DNA of 64,000 nt from Hymenobacter citatus (GTDB taxonomy: Bacteria; Bacteroidota; Bacteroidia; Cytophagales; Hymenobacteraceae): assembly GCF_014333615.1 (NCBI RefSeq), contig NZ_JACSCY010000001.1, forward strand, positions 186,001 through 250,000, written 5' to 3'. Every line of letters starts with the position of its first letter. Positions within the stretch are counted from its first letter, which is position 1. The notes below the pieces were generated by a model that saw only the letters and a list, made by a program, of their open reading frames with translations, searched no databases and had not been told where the DNA came from. This document shows positions 43,019 through 51,148 of the stretch, piece after piece. The position numbers were made by a program, and so were the translations under genes.

Positions 43019-43074
43019 TGTCATGCTTGACCTGGCATCCGCTCGTCGAAGCATCTGACAGATCAAGCATGACA
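43019..43074. repeat. REP-like inverted repeat, family 2, short copy
   Basis: TGTCATGCTTGACCTG faces AGATCAAGCATGACA, with TCGTCGAAGCATCT in the centre. It is followed by T9 on the plus strand, so it may also act as a terminator. The remaining 42842-43199 gap holds a terminator and otherwise nothing recognisable. Confidence 0.75.
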
Positions 43075-43199
43075 TTTTTTTTTGAGCGAATGCTAATGTA
43101 GGAGCAAGTCTAGTATGCAGGCTGTTTTGCTTCGACAAACGCAACGGGACAGTTCATTTTGCTTTACGTTGTCTTACCCAAACGGCTTCTTTGTCTTAC

Positions 43200-44204
43200 A
43201 TGCCCTTGTTTAAACGGATTGCCAGCTACCTAGTGGCGGTAGTAGGCACGTTGGTCTTGCTGGTTACCCTGCTTTCGCTGTTTACGGTGTCGGTATGGTG
43301 GTTACAGGTACTCGATTTTTTTCGGTTTCAAGCCCTTATTCTGCATGCGTTAGTACTACTAGGGCTGGTGCTACTAGGCTGGCAGAGGCATAAAATAGCG
43401 CGCCTGCTGCTGCTGGCAGGTACGGTGGCAGGATTGGCATTGCAGGCGCATTTGCTGCTGCCCTACGCCCCGCTGGCCGCCCGGCCCGTACCCGACGCCA
43501 CGCCCGCTCAGGCGGCCGACCTCGCCGGCCGCCTGCGTCTGCTCGAAATCAACGTGTACATGAAAAACCGCAAGGCTGCGCCGCTGCTTCAGCTGGTGCG
43601 CGACGTGCAGCCCGATGTGCTGTTGGCTGTAGAAACCGACCAATGGTGGGTGCAGGCCCTGGGCCCCCTGCAACCGCACTATCCCTACCGCCTGGAGCTG
43701 CCCCACGACAATACCTATGGCTTGGTGCTATACTCGCGCTTGCCGCTGGTAGACCCACAAGAGCACATGCTGCAACAGAAAAATGTGCCCTCCATCCGCA
43801 CTGGTCTGCGCCTGCCCAATGGCCGCGTGGTCACGTTGTACGGCGTGCATCCTACCCCGCCTTTTCCCGACAACTACCCCAACAGCGTGGGCATGAAGGA
43901 CGTGGCCTTGCGCAAATTAGGACGCATGGTGAAACAGGAAACCCGCCCCGCCCTGGTCTGCGGCGACTTCAATGACGTGTCTTGGTCGCACACCACCCGC
44001 ATGTTTGGGGTCGATGGCGAGTTGTACAACGTGAACCTGGGACGAGGTCTGTTTAATACCTTCGATGCCCACTGGCTCCCCATCCGCTGGTCCCTAGACC
44101 ATCTGTTCGTAACCAAGGAATTTCGCCTGGTGGAGCTGAAACGCCTGCCCAGCATCGACTCCGACCATTTTCCGCTGTATGCGGAACTGGTGCTAGTGGA
44201 GTAA
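43200..44204 (+). CDS. Membrane-anchored endonuclease/exonuclease/phosphatase (EEP) family protein
   Basis: A 334-residue protein. Three N-terminal membrane segments (about 8-30, 38-56 and 63-85) precede a periplasmic EEP domain. The metal-dependent core shows RLLEINVYMKNR (Asn/Glu side), VLLAVETDQ, VHPTPPFPDN, the signature CGDFNDVSWS and the final SIDSDHFPL His. EEP-fold enzymes cleave phosphoester bonds in nucleic acids, inositol phosphates or lipids; the substrate here is unknown. The start may be TTG 43191 or ATG 43200. Confidence 0.85.
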   Translation: MPLFKRIASYLVAVVGTLVLLVTLLSLFTVSVWWLQVLDFFRFQALILHALVLLGLVLLGWQRHKIARLLLLAGTVAGLALQAHLLLPYAPLAARPVPDATPAQAADLAGRLRLLEINVYMKNRKAAPLLQLVRDVQPDVLLAVETDQWWVQALGPLQPHYPYRLELPHDNTYGLVLYSRLPLVDPQEHMLQQKNVPSIRTGLRLPNGRVVTLYGVHPTPPFPDNYPNSVGMKDVALRKLGRMVKQETRPALVCGDFNDVSWSHTTRMFGVDGELYNVNLGRGLFNTFDAHWLPIRWSLDHLFVTKEFRLVELKRLPSIDSDHFPLYAELVLVE

Positions 44205-44237
44205 AGAGGGATTGCAACAGCTTGAGTATAAAAGAAC

Positions 44238-45311
44238 TTACGCCCACGCCCGGCGCAGAAACCGCAGCCAATTGCCGTGCAATAGATTTTCAACGTCTTG
44301 GGCAGTATAGCCGCGCTTGGCCAGCAGATCGGGGAGATGTTGCAGGTCGGCAATGGTTTCTAGGTCGTAGGGGCACTGCTCGCGGCCAAAGGCGCCGTCT
44401 AGGTCGGAGCCGATGCCCACGTGCAGCGTGTTGCCGGCCAGCTGGCAGATGTGGTCCAGATGGTCGACTAGCACCTCCAGATTGCATTGCATACCTACCG
44501 GCGTCGACTCACCCCGCACCCAGTTGGGTACCATCATCCAGGCATCCAAGGCGCCGCCAATTACGGCACCGTGGGCTATTAGAGCCTTGAGTTGCGCGTC
44601 GCTGTACTGGCGGTTGTGGTCGACCAGGGCGCGGCAGTTGTTGTGGCTGGCCCACACGGGGCCATTGAAATGGTCAAGCGCATCCCAGAAACTGTCGTCG
44701 CATAAGTGAGTCGCATCCAGAATGATGTTGAGGCGTTCCATCTCGCGTAGCAGCGCGTGGCCTTCCGGCCCCATGCGGCCGGTGGCGTCGGTGCCCTGGG
44801 CGTAGCGGCCGGGGCCGTAGTGGGCGGGCCCCACAGCCCGCAAGCCGGAGCGGTAAGCCTGCTCCAGATACTCAACTGTTATCAGCGAGTCGGCACCTTC
44901 CAGGCTCAGGATGTAGCCAATGGGCTTGCGCTCGGCGGGCGTACTATCATCGGTCCACAGGGCCAGGTGTTGCTCCAGGGTAGGCAGGTTGTGCACCTGC
45001 ACCATCTCGCCAGCGGCTTCCATGGCCTGGTACCATGCCAGCTGACCTTGGGTTTGAGCCCACGCCTGGGCCGGCGAGTGCCAGCCAGGTAGCGGGTTCT
45101 CGGGCGCCACGAAGCGGGCAATCTGGGTGGCTACTACCAGCCCAATCTGGCCCCGGCGCAGCTCGGGAAGGCTCACCACGGCATTGCCCCGGTCGGGCTT
45201 GTCGGTGAGGCCGGCTTCGCGGGCGTTGAGGGCAGCCACGGGCTGAGTCAGGTCGCGGTTCCACTCCAGCGCGTTCATGCTCAGATCCAGGTGAGCGTCT
45301 ACAATCAGCAT
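44238..45311 (-). CDS. Membrane dipeptidase family M19 (renal dipeptidase-like)
   Basis: A 357-residue metal-dependent dipeptidase with an amidohydrolase barrel. The N-terminal metal motif is DAHLDLSMNAL, with later ILDATHLCDDSF, ASHNNCRALVDHNRQ and GIGSDLDGAFG. M19 enzymes accept dipeptides with a C-terminal D-residue. It overlaps functionally with the gene just upstream (D-threonine-aldolase-like, gap 4 bp), so the pair is surely co-transcribed and points to D-amino-acid release and breakdown. Confidence 0.88.
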   Translation of the reverse strand: MLIVDAHLDLSMNALEWNRDLTQPVAALNAREAGLTDKPDRGNAVVSLPELRRGQIGLVVATQIARFVAPENPLPGWHSPAQAWAQTQGQLAWYQAMEAAGEMVQVHNLPTLEQHLALWTDDSTPAERKPIGYILSLEGADSLITVEYLEQAYRSGLRAVGPAHYGPGRYAQGTDATGRMGPEGHALLREMERLNIILDATHLCDDSFWDALDHFNGPVWASHNNCRALVDHNRQYSDAQLKALIAHGAVIGGALDAWMMVPNWVRGESTPVGMQCNLEVLVDHLDHICQLAGNTLHVGIGSDLDGAFGREQCPYDLETIADLQHLPDLLAKRGYTAQDVENLLHGNWLRFLRRAWA

Positions 45312-45315
45312 GCGT

Positions 45316-46428
45316 TTAAATGGTTATGGTGCGGTTGCGGGCCACGGTAAGCCACGTGCCGGTCAGATGATAGTCGTCGATGGTATAGGCTTGCGCGTGA
45401 AGCGCCACGGTGGGGCAAATGTGGTGGGGCAGGCCGTAAAGCAGGTCGCCTACCCGGTACGGGTGGCCGGGGCCGGCCTCTAGTACCAAATGCTCTTCGC
45501 TGTGCCCAACCGGTCGCAGTTCAGGGCCGTTTAGAAAGGTCACGCGCTTGTCTAATGGGCTTTCGGAGGCAATGGCCTTGTGCCCCAAATCCACGCACAG
45601 GGTGGTAGGGGTAGGCAGCGACACCACCCGCGTGAGCACCAGCGCCGCCGGCTCAAACGGTTGCTCCGCAAACGCCTGGCCGTAGCCCCCGTCCCAGTAG
45701 ATAAACGTGCCGGGGCTGCACTCCACCTCCGGTCGCGCCGCATGGATGGGGTAGGTAGGCGTACCACCCGCCACGATAACCGGCGCGTGTCCTACCCCGC
45801 GCAGCTGCTCGGCCAGCGCCTGCACCGGGGCAAAGGCCGCGTGGCAGCGGGCCGTGCGCTCCGCCAGGTCGGGCTCGTGAATATGGCCGTCGTAAGCGTG
45901 CAGGCCCACCACGTGCAAATGAGGTAGGGCCGCGCACTGCTGGTAAAGTTCAAAGGCGGCCGCCGGCGCAATGCCCGAGCGGTTCATGCCCACGTTTAGG
46001 TCAATGAATATGGATACAGTAAGCCCGGCGGCACCGGCCAGTTGGTGCAAGTATTGCGCCGCTGGGTAGTTGTCAATCAGGCACGAAAACGCCGTATGAG
46101 GGTAGCGCTGCACCAGCTCCACGAAGCGTGTGGCTTTGGGCCCTACCGGCTGGTAGGCCAGCAGCACGTTGGGAGCCCAGCACTGGCCTAGCAACTCGGC
46201 CTCGGCAATAGTGGCGCACTTAAACTTGCGAATGCCGGCGTCTAGCATCAACTGGGTGGCCTCTGCGCTCTTGTGCGTTTTGATGTGGGGCCGCAGCCGG
46301 TCCATATCGTCGATGCTGGCGGTGAGCTGGTCCAGATTGCGGCGCACCCGCTCGGGGTAGACCACCAGCGCGGGGGTGTCCAGCTGGTCGGGGTTTTGGA
46401 GGGTAAACCAGTTTTCTTCCTTATCCAT
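45316..46428 (-). CDS. D-threonine aldolase/D-serine dehydratase-like PLP enzyme
   Basis: A fold-type III PLP enzyme of 370 residues (alanine racemase N-terminal-like barrel). The PLP lysine is expected at K50 in RLRPHIKTHKS, the family signature. The C-terminal domain carries the metal-binding His/Asp region PHHICPTVALHAQA. It probably cleaves D-threonine or another D-beta-hydroxy amino acid to glycine and an aldehyde, or dehydrates D-serine. The start at 46428 (MDKEENWFTLQNPDQLDTPA) is preferred over 46470. It is coupled to the M19 dipeptidase gene. Confidence 0.85.
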   Translation of the reverse strand: MDKEENWFTLQNPDQLDTPALVVYPERVRRNLDQLTASIDDMDRLRPHIKTHKSAEATQLMLDAGIRKFKCATIAEAELLGQCWAPNVLLAYQPVGPKATRFVELVQRYPHTAFSCLIDNYPAAQYLHQLAGAAGLTVSIFIDLNVGMNRSGIAPAAAFELYQQCAALPHLHVVGLHAYDGHIHEPDLAERTARCHAAFAPVQALAEQLRGVGHAPVIVAGGTPTYPIHAARPEVECSPGTFIYWDGGYGQAFAEQPFEPAALVLTRVVSLPTPTTLCVDLGHKAIASESPLDKRVTFLNGPELRPVGHSEEHLVLEAGPGHPYRVGDLLYGLPHHICPTVALHAQAYTIDDYHLTGTWLTVARNRTITI

Positions 46429-46494
46429 GGCGGGGAGAGGGTAGGGGAAAAGCGGGAGGCAGGGCGTCAAGCAAATTGGCGTTATGTAGAAATC

Positions 46495-46679
46495 GTCATG
46501 TTGAGTTGGTCGAAGCCTCTGAAAGCCGTTTGAACGGTGTAGAAGCGCATACTTGCGTCTCGTCGTTGAACGATATCAGCCACGTGGCCGGACGACGAGA
46601 TGCAAGTATGCGTCTCTACATCGTGCGAACGAAGCGGTAGAGATGCTTCGACTACGGCTGCGCTTTCGCTCAGCATGAC
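46495..46679. repeat. Nested composite repeat: family 2 outer arms with family 3 core
   Basis: Outer arms GTCATGTTGAGTTGGTCGAAG and a right arm with GATGCTTCGACTAC and GCTCAGCATGAC belong to family 2. Inside (46538-46620) lies an inverted pair: AGAAGCGCATACTTGCGTCT with CGTCG, facing CGACGAGATGCAAG and GCGTCTCTACA. The inner unit looks inserted into the outer one. Confidence 0.8.
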
Positions 46680-46697
46680 CGCCTATCCGTTAGAGTA

Positions 46698-47162
46698 TTA
46701 CGCCAACTCAAACAACGCCTCAATCTCCACCGGAATATTATCCGGCAGCGACCCGAAGCCCACGGCGCTGCGTACGCCAATACCGTTTTCGGGACCCCAC
46801 ACCTGAGCGAATAGCTCGCTGCACCCGTTGATGATGTAGGGGTGGCGCTCGAAATCGGAGGTGCAGTTCACCATGCCCAGCACTTTAATCACGCGCTTCA
46901 CCTTATCCAAGCTGCCCACGTGCGTGGCGATGGTAGAGAGGATGGTGAGGCCTACCTGCCGGGCGGCCAGCTTGCCTTGTTCCATATCCAGGGCGTCGCC
47001 GATACGGCCGATAATCAGGCTCTTATCATCCTGCACGGGGCCGTGGCCGGATACGTAGAGGTACTTGCCGTCGATGAGGTAGGGTTTGTACACGCCCAGG
47101 GGGGTAGGGGCGGGCGGCAGGTTCAGGCCGGTGGCGGCAAAGTTTTCGGAAGGAGTTGACAT
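46698..47162 (-). CDS. RidA family (YjgF/YER057c/UK114) protein
   Basis: A 154-residue RidA-like protein (ATG 47162, MSTPSENFAATGLNLPPAP). The core has YLYVSGHGPVQDD and VKVLGMVNCTSDFERHP; the C-terminus GVRSAVGFGSLPDNIPVEIE contains the Arg and Glu typical of the imine deaminase site. RidA removes reactive enamines formed by PLP dehydratases, which suits the PLP enzyme next door. The frame upstream of 47162 reads through repeat DNA and is not used. Confidence 0.88.
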   Translation of the reverse strand: MSTPSENFAATGLNLPPAPTPLGVYKPYLIDGKYLYVSGHGPVQDDKSLIIGRIGDALDMEQGKLAARQVGLTILSTIATHVGSLDKVKRVIKVLGMVNCTSDFERHPYIINGCSELFAQVWGPENGIGVRSAVGFGSLPDNIPVEIEALFELA

Positions 47163-47174
47163 GTAAGTAAGGAA

Positions 47175-47337
47175 GTAGAGACACAATATTTTGTGTCTCG
47201 TCGTTGAACAACCGGCACCGCGCCGGCTGAATGCAGTAAAGACACGACCGACGTCTTGTGTCTGTTTATTGAACGATTGAAGCCGCGCCGGCTGAACAAC
47301 ATCAGCAACGTAGAGACACAAAATATTGTGTCTCTAC
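47175..47337. repeat. Family 3 repeat cluster, three palindromic units (GTAGAGACAC...GTGTCTC)
   Basis: Units start near 47175, 47235 and 47310: GTAGAGACACAATATTTTG, AGTAAAGACACGACCGACG and GTAGAGACACAAAATATTG, each followed by a GTGTCT arm. Between them CGCGCCGGCTGAA occurs twice. It fills the gap between the GntP gene and ridA, and the last unit touches the GntP stop codon. Confidence 0.85.
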
Positions 47338-48638
47338 ACCAGCGCATCCAGCACCAGCACACCTACCAGGCCCAGGCCGCCCACCAGGGCTTCCATCACC
47401 GACCAGGAGCGGAGCGTGTCTTTTACGCTCACGTTGAAGTATTCTTTGAACAGCCAGAAGCCCGAGTCGTTGACGTGGGAGAACATTAGGCTGCCCGCAC
47501 CCACGGCCAGCACCATCAGGTTGGGGTTGGTGTGGGTTTGCTGAAGCAGCGGGGCAATGAGGCCGGCGGTAGTGAGGCCCGCCACGGTGGCCGAGCCCAC
47601 GCAGGCCCGAATGATGGCCGCCATCAGCCAGCCCAGCACCAGCGGGGGTAGGGCCACGTGCCGGAGCTGCTCGGCAATGGCCAAGCTGGCGCCGCTGTCG
47701 GTGAGCACTTGTTTGAGGGCCCCGGACGCCCCAATGATGAGCAAGATCATGCTGATGTCCTTCACGGCATCGGCGTAGATGACCATGATCTGCGGCATGG
47801 TGCGGCCCTGCTTCAGGCCCAGCGAGTAGGTGGCGTAGGCCACGGCCAGCAGCATCACGATGGAGGGTTGGCCCAGCAGGGCCATCACGCGCTGGAAGGG
47901 TAGGCCGGTGAGGAAGGGGTAGCCGGCGGCCAGCATCAGCAGCAGCACCGGCAGCAGGGCCGTGAAAAAGCTGTTGGCCGTGCCGGGCGGATTGGCGGCG
48001 GGCTCGGTTGCGGCAAACGCCTGCAACGGCCGCGATACAATGCCCGTGAGCGTACGGGCAAACAGCGGCCCGGCAATGATGATGGTCGGAATAGCCACGG
48101 CCAAGCCGTAGAGCAGGGTCTGGCCCATGTTCGCCTCAAACTGCACCACCAAAGCAGTAGGCGAAGGGTGTGGGGGCAAAAAGCCGTGCGTCACCGACAA
48201 CGCCGCCAGCATGGGCAGGCCGATGTAGATGGCGGGCAGCTTGTATTGGTAGGCTACCGAAAAAATGAGCGGCACCAGCAGCACAAACCCGATGCCGTAG
48301 AACAGCGGAATGCCAATCACAAAGCCGGTCACCACCATGGCCCACTGAATGTAGCGCGGGCCGAAGGCGCGCATCAGGGCAGCGGCCAGCTTCTCGGCGG
48401 CCCCGCTTTCGGCCAGTAGTTTGCCCAGCATGGCCCCGAAACACAGGATAATCACCAACGACCCTAGCGTGTCGCCGATGCCCTTTTCGATGGATTTCGG
48501 GATATCAGCCAGGGGCATGCCCAGCAGCACGCCGGCTACCACCGAAATCAGCAGAAAGGCCACAAAGGCGTTGATTTTGCCGAGCGCAATCAGCAGCACC
48601 AGGCCTACGATGCAGAGCAGAACAATTGTGATGGTCAT
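47334..48638 (-). CDS. GntP-family permease (gluconate:H+ symporter family)
   Basis: A 434-residue inner-membrane transporter with about 12 hydrophobic segments. Family features: the N-terminal ITIVLLCIVGLVLLIALGKI, VTGFVIGIPLFYGIGFVLLVPL, and THGFLPPHPSPTALV, the GntP signature region. Members import gluconate, related sugar acids, and in some cases D-serine (DsdX). Because the neighbours handle D-amino acids, a D-serine-type substrate is plausible. It starts 6 bp after the GH20 stop, so it belongs to that operon. Confidence 0.88.
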   Translation of the reverse strand: MTITIVLLCIVGLVLLIALGKINAFVAFLLISVVAGVLLGMPLADIPKSIEKGIGDTLGSLVIILCFGAMLGKLLAESGAAEKLAAALMRAFGPRYIQWAMVVTGFVIGIPLFYGIGFVLLVPLIFSVAYQYKLPAIYIGLPMLAALSVTHGFLPPHPSPTALVVQFEANMGQTLLYGLAVAIPTIIIAGPLFARTLTGIVSRPLQAFAATEPAANPPGTANSFFTALLPVLLLMLAAGYPFLTGLPFQRVMALLGQPSIVMLLAVAYATYSLGLKQGRTMPQIMVIYADAVKDISMILLIIGASGALKQVLTDSGASLAIAEQLRHVALPPLVLGWLMAAIIRACVGSATVAGLTTAGLIAPLLQQTHTNPNLMVLAVGAGSLMFSHVNDSGFWLFKEYFNVSVKDTLRSWSVMEALVGGLGLVGVLVLDALV

Positions 48639-48644
48639 GCGGTC

Positions 48645-50960
48645 TTAGTTTACGAACAGCTCATCTACCAGCAGCCAAGCCTTGCCGCCCGCCCCATACT
48701 CCCCGGCCGGAACAACGCCTTGGTTTTGAGCCGTAAGGCGCACGTAGCGCGCCGAAACCGGCACAATCGTAGCACGCACCGGGTTGATGCCGTTCTTGGG
48801 AAAATCGGTCTGCCGGTACACCTCGCGGTAGTGCACGCCATCGGTGGAGACGGCGAAGACCAGCGCGGTAGGGGGCCACATTTTCTGCCAGTGGTAGTTG
48901 AGCACGTGGGTGCCCAAGGTACGAATCTGCTGCACAGCGCCCAGGTCGAGGGTGGCTTCCAGGTCGGTGCCGCTGAAGCCGTACCACTGCCCCTCGTTGT
49001 AGCGGGGGCTGCCCGCCGCGCCATCCACCATGCCCCACAACGAGCGGCCCTGGTGGTAGCTGCCCGCCGGCGGGTGGGCCAGCGTGACGGGCTTACCGGT
49101 GGACAGGCCCACCGTAAATTCCCGGCGGTAGACGGGCTGCACCGGGGTAGCGCCCTCAAACACAGCCGCCTGCACCACGCAGCTCCGGGCGATGGACAGA
49201 GGCGCTTGGTACACCGGGCTTTGCGGGGTAGGCGCGCTGCCATCGGTGGTGAAGCGCAATACGCCGGCAGGGGCGGTGGTGCGCAGTTGTAGCTGAGGTA
49301 GGTTTCGTGGACCGGCCCAGAGCGAGTCAGTCACCCAGTCGTAGGTGCGCGAGGGCGCCACGCCTCGGTGGCGCAGTACACTGTCGTGGGTGCGCACGCG
49401 CTGTAAAAACGCGGGGTAGTCGCGCCCGCTTGGCGGCGACCACGCAATTTCGGCCAGGGCCAGCAGGCGCGGAAATACCATGTATTCCAGTTTGCCGGCC
49501 GTGGGCATATACTCAGTCCAGACGTTGGCCTGCACGCCGCGCACGTGGCGGGCCTGGGCGGGCGTCAGCTCGGCCGGTACTGGCTCGTAGCGGTAGAGTT
49601 GGCTTAGGGGCGTGTAGCCGCCGGCCGCCAGCGAGTCGGTGGGGTAGAGGGTTTGGAAGTAGTCGAGGTAGACTTGCTTTTCGGGCGTCATCACCACGTC
49701 GTGGCCCAGGCGCGCCGCCTCAATGCCGGCTTGCTCGCCGGTCCAGCTCATCACAGTGGCGGCGGGGGGTAGGCCGCCCTCCAGGATTTCGTCCCAGCCC
49801 AGCAGGCGCTTGTTCAGCGTAGCTAGGTGCTTGCTGATGCGCCGCACGAAGTAGCTCTGCAACTCTCGCTCGTCGCGCAGGTGCTCCTCTTGGATGCGGC
49901 GCTGGCACTTGGGGCACACTTTCCAGCGGGTTTTGGGGCATTCGTCGCCGCCGATGTGCAGGTACTGGCCCGGAAACAGGGCCGCTACCTCGTCCAGCAC
50001 ATCGGTGAGAAAGGCAAACGTGGCCTCGTTGCCGGCGCAATACACGTCGTCAAACACGCCCCAAAAAGTGGCAGTATGGTAGGGGCCGCCCGTGCAGCCC
50101 AGCTCGGGGTAGGCCGCCAGCGCCGCCGAGGCGTGACCGGGCAGCTCAATTTCGGGAATGATGGTGATGTGACGCTGGGCGGCGTAGCGCACCAAGTCGC
50201 GCACGTCGTCCTGGGAGTAGTAGCCGCCGTAGCGCTGCCCGTCGAACCGATGGGGTAGGTCGCGCTTGTGGCCGATCAGGGTTTCGTCGCGGAAAGCGGC
50301 CACGGTTTGCAGGCGCGGGTACTTCTTTATTTCGATGCGCCAGCCCTGGTCGTCGGTGAGGTGCCAGTGAAAGGTGTTGATCTTGTAAAACGCCAGCACA
50401 TCCAGCCACTTCTTGAGCGTATCCACCGGGAACATATGCCGGCTCACATCGAGGTGCATGCCGCGGTAGGCAAAGCGCGGATAGTCAGTAATGGTGCAGC
50501 CGGGTAGCATTACGCGGTCAGCTGGTTTCGTTGGAATCAGCTGACTCAGCGTCTGCAAGCCGTAGAACACGCCCGCCGCGTCGTGGCCGGTTATCGTCAC
50601 GCGGCGGCGGTCGATGGTCAGTGTGTAGCCTTCGGGCTGCGGCACGGCAGCGCTGTCTAGTTGCAACAGCACTACGTCGGTGCGGCGCTTCGTGGGCTTT
50701 TCTTCTATTGTGAGGCCCGTGGTTTGGCGTACGTACTGCCGGAAGCTGGCAGCTTGGTGGTCGGGTAGGCCTTGTCCTACCACCAGCCGAGTGTGCGAAC
50801 TGAGGGTAAACCCCTGTCCGGTGGTGGTAGCCTGCACCGGCCGCGGAATAATGGGTAGCGCCGCCTGTGCCCAGCCCATTGGCGCCATTCCTACTCCTCC
50901 CAGCAGCACAAGCAGTAACAGAATCCAGCGGTTGTAGGTGGCAAGGCGGGTAGGGTGCAA
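48645..50960 (-). CDS. Glycoside hydrolase family 20 beta-N-acetylhexosaminidase
   Basis: A 771-residue secreted enzyme with signal peptide (ending GMAPMGWAQA). A GH20b N-terminal domain precedes the barrel; GMHLDVSRHMFP and HWHLTDDQGWRIEIK mark its start, and LHIGGDECPKTRWK holds the catalytic Asp-Glu pair. The C-terminal third has a chitobiase-type beta domain (FTTDGSAPTPQSPVY) and a discoidin-like sugar-binding module (VLNYHWQKMWPP, SARYVRLTAQNQG). It removes terminal GlcNAc/GalNAc by substrate-assisted catalysis. Confidence 0.93.
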   Translation of the reverse strand: MHPTRLATYNRWILLLLVLLGGVGMAPMGWAQAALPIIPRPVQATTTGQGFTLSSHTRLVVGQGLPDHQAASFRQYVRQTTGLTIEEKPTKRRTDVVLLQLDSAAVPQPEGYTLTIDRRRVTITGHDAAGVFYGLQTLSQLIPTKPADRVMLPGCTITDYPRFAYRGMHLDVSRHMFPVDTLKKWLDVLAFYKINTFHWHLTDDQGWRIEIKKYPRLQTVAAFRDETLIGHKRDLPHRFDGQRYGGYYSQDDVRDLVRYAAQRHITIIPEIELPGHASAALAAYPELGCTGGPYHTATFWGVFDDVYCAGNEATFAFLTDVLDEVAALFPGQYLHIGGDECPKTRWKVCPKCQRRIQEEHLRDERELQSYFVRRISKHLATLNKRLLGWDEILEGGLPPAATVMSWTGEQAGIEAARLGHDVVMTPEKQVYLDYFQTLYPTDSLAAGGYTPLSQLYRYEPVPAELTPAQARHVRGVQANVWTEYMPTAGKLEYMVFPRLLALAEIAWSPPSGRDYPAFLQRVRTHDSVLRHRGVAPSRTYDWVTDSLWAGPRNLPQLQLRTTAPAGVLRFTTDGSAPTPQSPVYQAPLSIARSCVVQAAVFEGATPVQPVYRREFTVGLSTGKPVTLAHPPAGSYHQGRSLWGMVDGAAGSPRYNEGQWYGFSGTDLEATLDLGAVQQIRTLGTHVLNYHWQKMWPPTALVFAVSTDGVHYREVYRQTDFPKNGINPVRATIVPVSARYVRLTAQNQGVVPAGEYGAGGKAWLLVDELFVN

Positions 50961-51051
50961 AACGGAAAGATAGGAGGTTCAGGAAGAGGTTAGGGTAGGG
51001 TAGAGACACCCAGGGAGGGGTGGCGTTGCGCTCAATACGCGGAAGGTAGTG

Positions 51052-51145
51052 GAAGTACCGCGAAGCTCTGCTTCGCGACCGGACGCGCAGAATAGGTTCT
51101 ACCGCGTCGGTCACACGGTCGCGAAGCAGAGCTTCGCGGTACTTC
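51052..51145. repeat. Inverted repeat with GCGAAGC palindromes, between GH29 and GH20 genes
   Basis: Left arm GAAGTACCGCGAAGCTCTGC plus TTCGCGACC; right arm is the exact complement, ending CGGTACTTC. Each arm is itself near-palindromic (GCGAAGCTCTGCTTCGC). The centre of about 35 bp is unrelated. It ends 4 bp past the GH29 stop and would form a long stem-loop in the operon mRNA. Confidence 0.85.
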
Positions 51146-51148
51146 GAC

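Noticed and set aside
47163..47321. N-terminal extension of RidA
   Set aside because: It reads through the repeat cluster; the RidA family begins at the ATG at 47162.
47175..47337. Possible CRISPR array (three repeat units)
   Set aside because: Units are palindromic, diverged and unevenly spaced, there are too few, and no cas genes are present.
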